Made by a program: the position numbers and the translations under genes
Shown here: positions 5,238-5,801 of the stretch, piece by piece
How positions within the stretch are numbered: position 1 is the stretch's first letter
Layout: each line of letters opens with the position of its first letter
Notes under the pieces: generated by a model
What the model was told of the DNA's origin: nothing
Databases searched by the model: none
Seen by the model: the letters and a program-made list of their open reading frames with translations, nothing else
Source: Burkholderiales bacterium UBA4615
GTDB lineage: Bacteria; Pseudomonadota; Gammaproteobacteria; Burkholderiales; Burkholderiaceae_E
Direction: 5' to 3'
Assembly (NCBI GenBank): GCA_002386465.1
Contig: DGIT01000126.1
Span: 36,050 to 41,850 of the forward strand
Length of the DNA: 5,801 nt

Positions 5238-5242
5238 TTATC
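5235..5242 (+). promoter_or_regulatory. Possible -10 element for ribF
   Basis: TGC TTTATC on the plus strand mirrors the TGC TAAAGT facing purN. The hexamer is poor (three of six; TATCCT two bases on has four of six) and no -35 is evident. The call rests mainly on position, 25 bases before the ribF ATG, and on symmetry with the other side. Confidence 0.2.
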
Positions 5243-5266
5243 CTTCAAGGTTTTGCGTCCGAGTGC

Positions 5267-5801
5267 ATGCAGGTCTTTCGCAGTTTTCCGCCCACCGAGC
5301 ATCGTCTGCCGTGTGCGCTGACCATCGGTAATTTCGATGGCGTGCACCGCGGCCATCGTGCCTTGCTCGAACGGGTGCGGGATGTCGCCCGCGAGCGGGG
5401 CTTGCGCGCCTGCGTGCTGACCTTCGAGCCGCATCCGCGCGAATTCTTTGCAGCCAGGCAGCCGGGCCTGCAAGCGCCCACGCGCATTGCCACCTTGCGT
5501 GACAAGCTGCAGGCGCTCAGCGACGTGGGGATCGACGCCGCCTGCGTGGTGCACTTCAACGATCGGTTCGCTTCACTTGAGCCTTCGGACTTCATCCGGC
5601 GCATCCTGGTGGATGGCTTGCGCACGCGGTGGCTGCTGATCGGCGATGACTTCCGCTTCGGTGCGCGTCGGCAAGGCGATTTTGCCGCGCTCCAGCAGGC
5701 CGCCGGACCGCTCGGGTTTGAGGTGCACAGCATGCCCACCGTGGCCGATGCCGGCCTGCGCATTTCCAGCTCAGCCGTACGGGCAGCGCTCGCGCAAGGC
5801 A
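5267..5801 (+). CDS. ribF: Bifunctional riboflavin kinase/FAD synthetase (partial, N-terminal 178 residues)
   Basis: RibF phosphorylates riboflavin to FMN and adenylates FMN to FAD. The part seen is the FMN adenylyltransferase domain; the C-terminal riboflavin kinase domain (family length about 310-330) lies past the right edge. The nucleotidyltransferase signature TIGNFDGVHRGH (19-30) has the HxGH-type ATP-binding motif. FEPHP (53-57), LIGDDFRFG (123-131) and RISSSAVRAAL (165-175) are the other conserved motifs. Start: ATG at 5267 gives MQVFRSFP, the usual RibF beginning. The Shine-Dalgarno is weak: AAGG at 5247-5250 is 16 bases away and only GAG at 5261-5263 is close. No FMN riboswitch is seen in the short leader. 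In many proteobacteria ileS and lspA follow (known context, not visible). It is divergent from purN, 97 bases away. Confidence 0.96.
   Translation, partial: MQVFRSFPPTEHRLPCALTIGNFDGVHRGHRALLERVRDVARERGLRACVLTFEPHPREFFAARQPGLQAPTRIATLRDKLQALSDVGIDAACVVHFNDRFASLEPSDFIRRILVDGLRTRWLLIGDDFRFGARRQGDFAALQQAAGPLGFEVHSMPTVADAGLRISSSAVRAALAQG

Noticed and set aside
5170..5266. FMN riboswitch ahead of ribF
   Set aside because: The gap is only 97 bases and lacks the conserved FMN-element sequence blocks; it is also shared with the purN promoter.
4685..5554. A 289-codon minus-strand frame
   Set aside because: It crosses the start of ribF and most of purN in a different frame. Both of those genes are firmly identified by motif.
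1..5801. Mobile elements, CRISPR, tRNA or phage genes
   Set aside because: I looked for transposase motifs, repeated spacers, tRNA-like ends and attachment-site repeats and saw none. All gene space is accounted for by housekeeping genes.

Overview
This is a GC-rich window of housekeeping genes, most likely from a betaproteobacterium of the order Burkholderiales, perhaps Alcaligenaceae (Bordetella/Achromobacter-like). That placement rests on the protein character (a bL33 without zinc-binding cysteines, a DesA-type desaturase, a PurN followed by an RsmB/NOP methyltransferase) and on remembered gene order; no search was run. I see no mobile element, CRISPR array, tRNA, rRNA or obviously transferred segment. 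Nearly all of the window is coding, and no gene-free stretch exceeds about 140 bases.

Layout from left to right. Bases 1-283 (minus) hold the N-terminal part of an FKBP-type peptidyl-prolyl isomerase of the SlpA/FkpB type, cut by the window edge. It is divergent from radC (330-1049, plus), a JAMM/MPN+ protein. A good sigma70-like promoter (1086-1115) then drives rpmB-rpmG (1160-1583, plus), which encode ribosomal proteins bL28 and bL33. A perfect 14-bp stem with T and A tracts on both sides (1636-1668) closes this operon and, from the other side, the converging minus-strand genes.

The minus-strand block, read right to left, is purN (GTG start at 5169), an RsmB/NOP-family RNA m5C methyltransferase overlapping purN by 4 bases (ATGA), and, after a 74-base gap that may carry its own promoter, a DesA-like membrane fatty-acid desaturase with a TTG start. 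Bases 5267-5801 (plus), divergent from purN, hold the N-terminal FMN-adenylyltransferase domain of RibF, cut by the right edge.

The genes serve separate core processes: protein folding, translation (two ribosomal proteins and an RNA methyltransferase), purine synthesis, flavin cofactor synthesis and membrane-lipid unsaturation. I found no previously undescribed system. The items worth a second look are small: an inverted repeat whose arms abut -10-like elements in the purN/ribF divergent region; a direct repeat one helical turn apart, just upstream of the putative desaturase promoter; a dyad between promoter and ribosome binding site in the rpmB leader; an altered phosphate-loop residue in PurN; a tandem 15-base repeat in the methyltransferase's basic tail; and an uncharacterised soluble tail on the desaturase.
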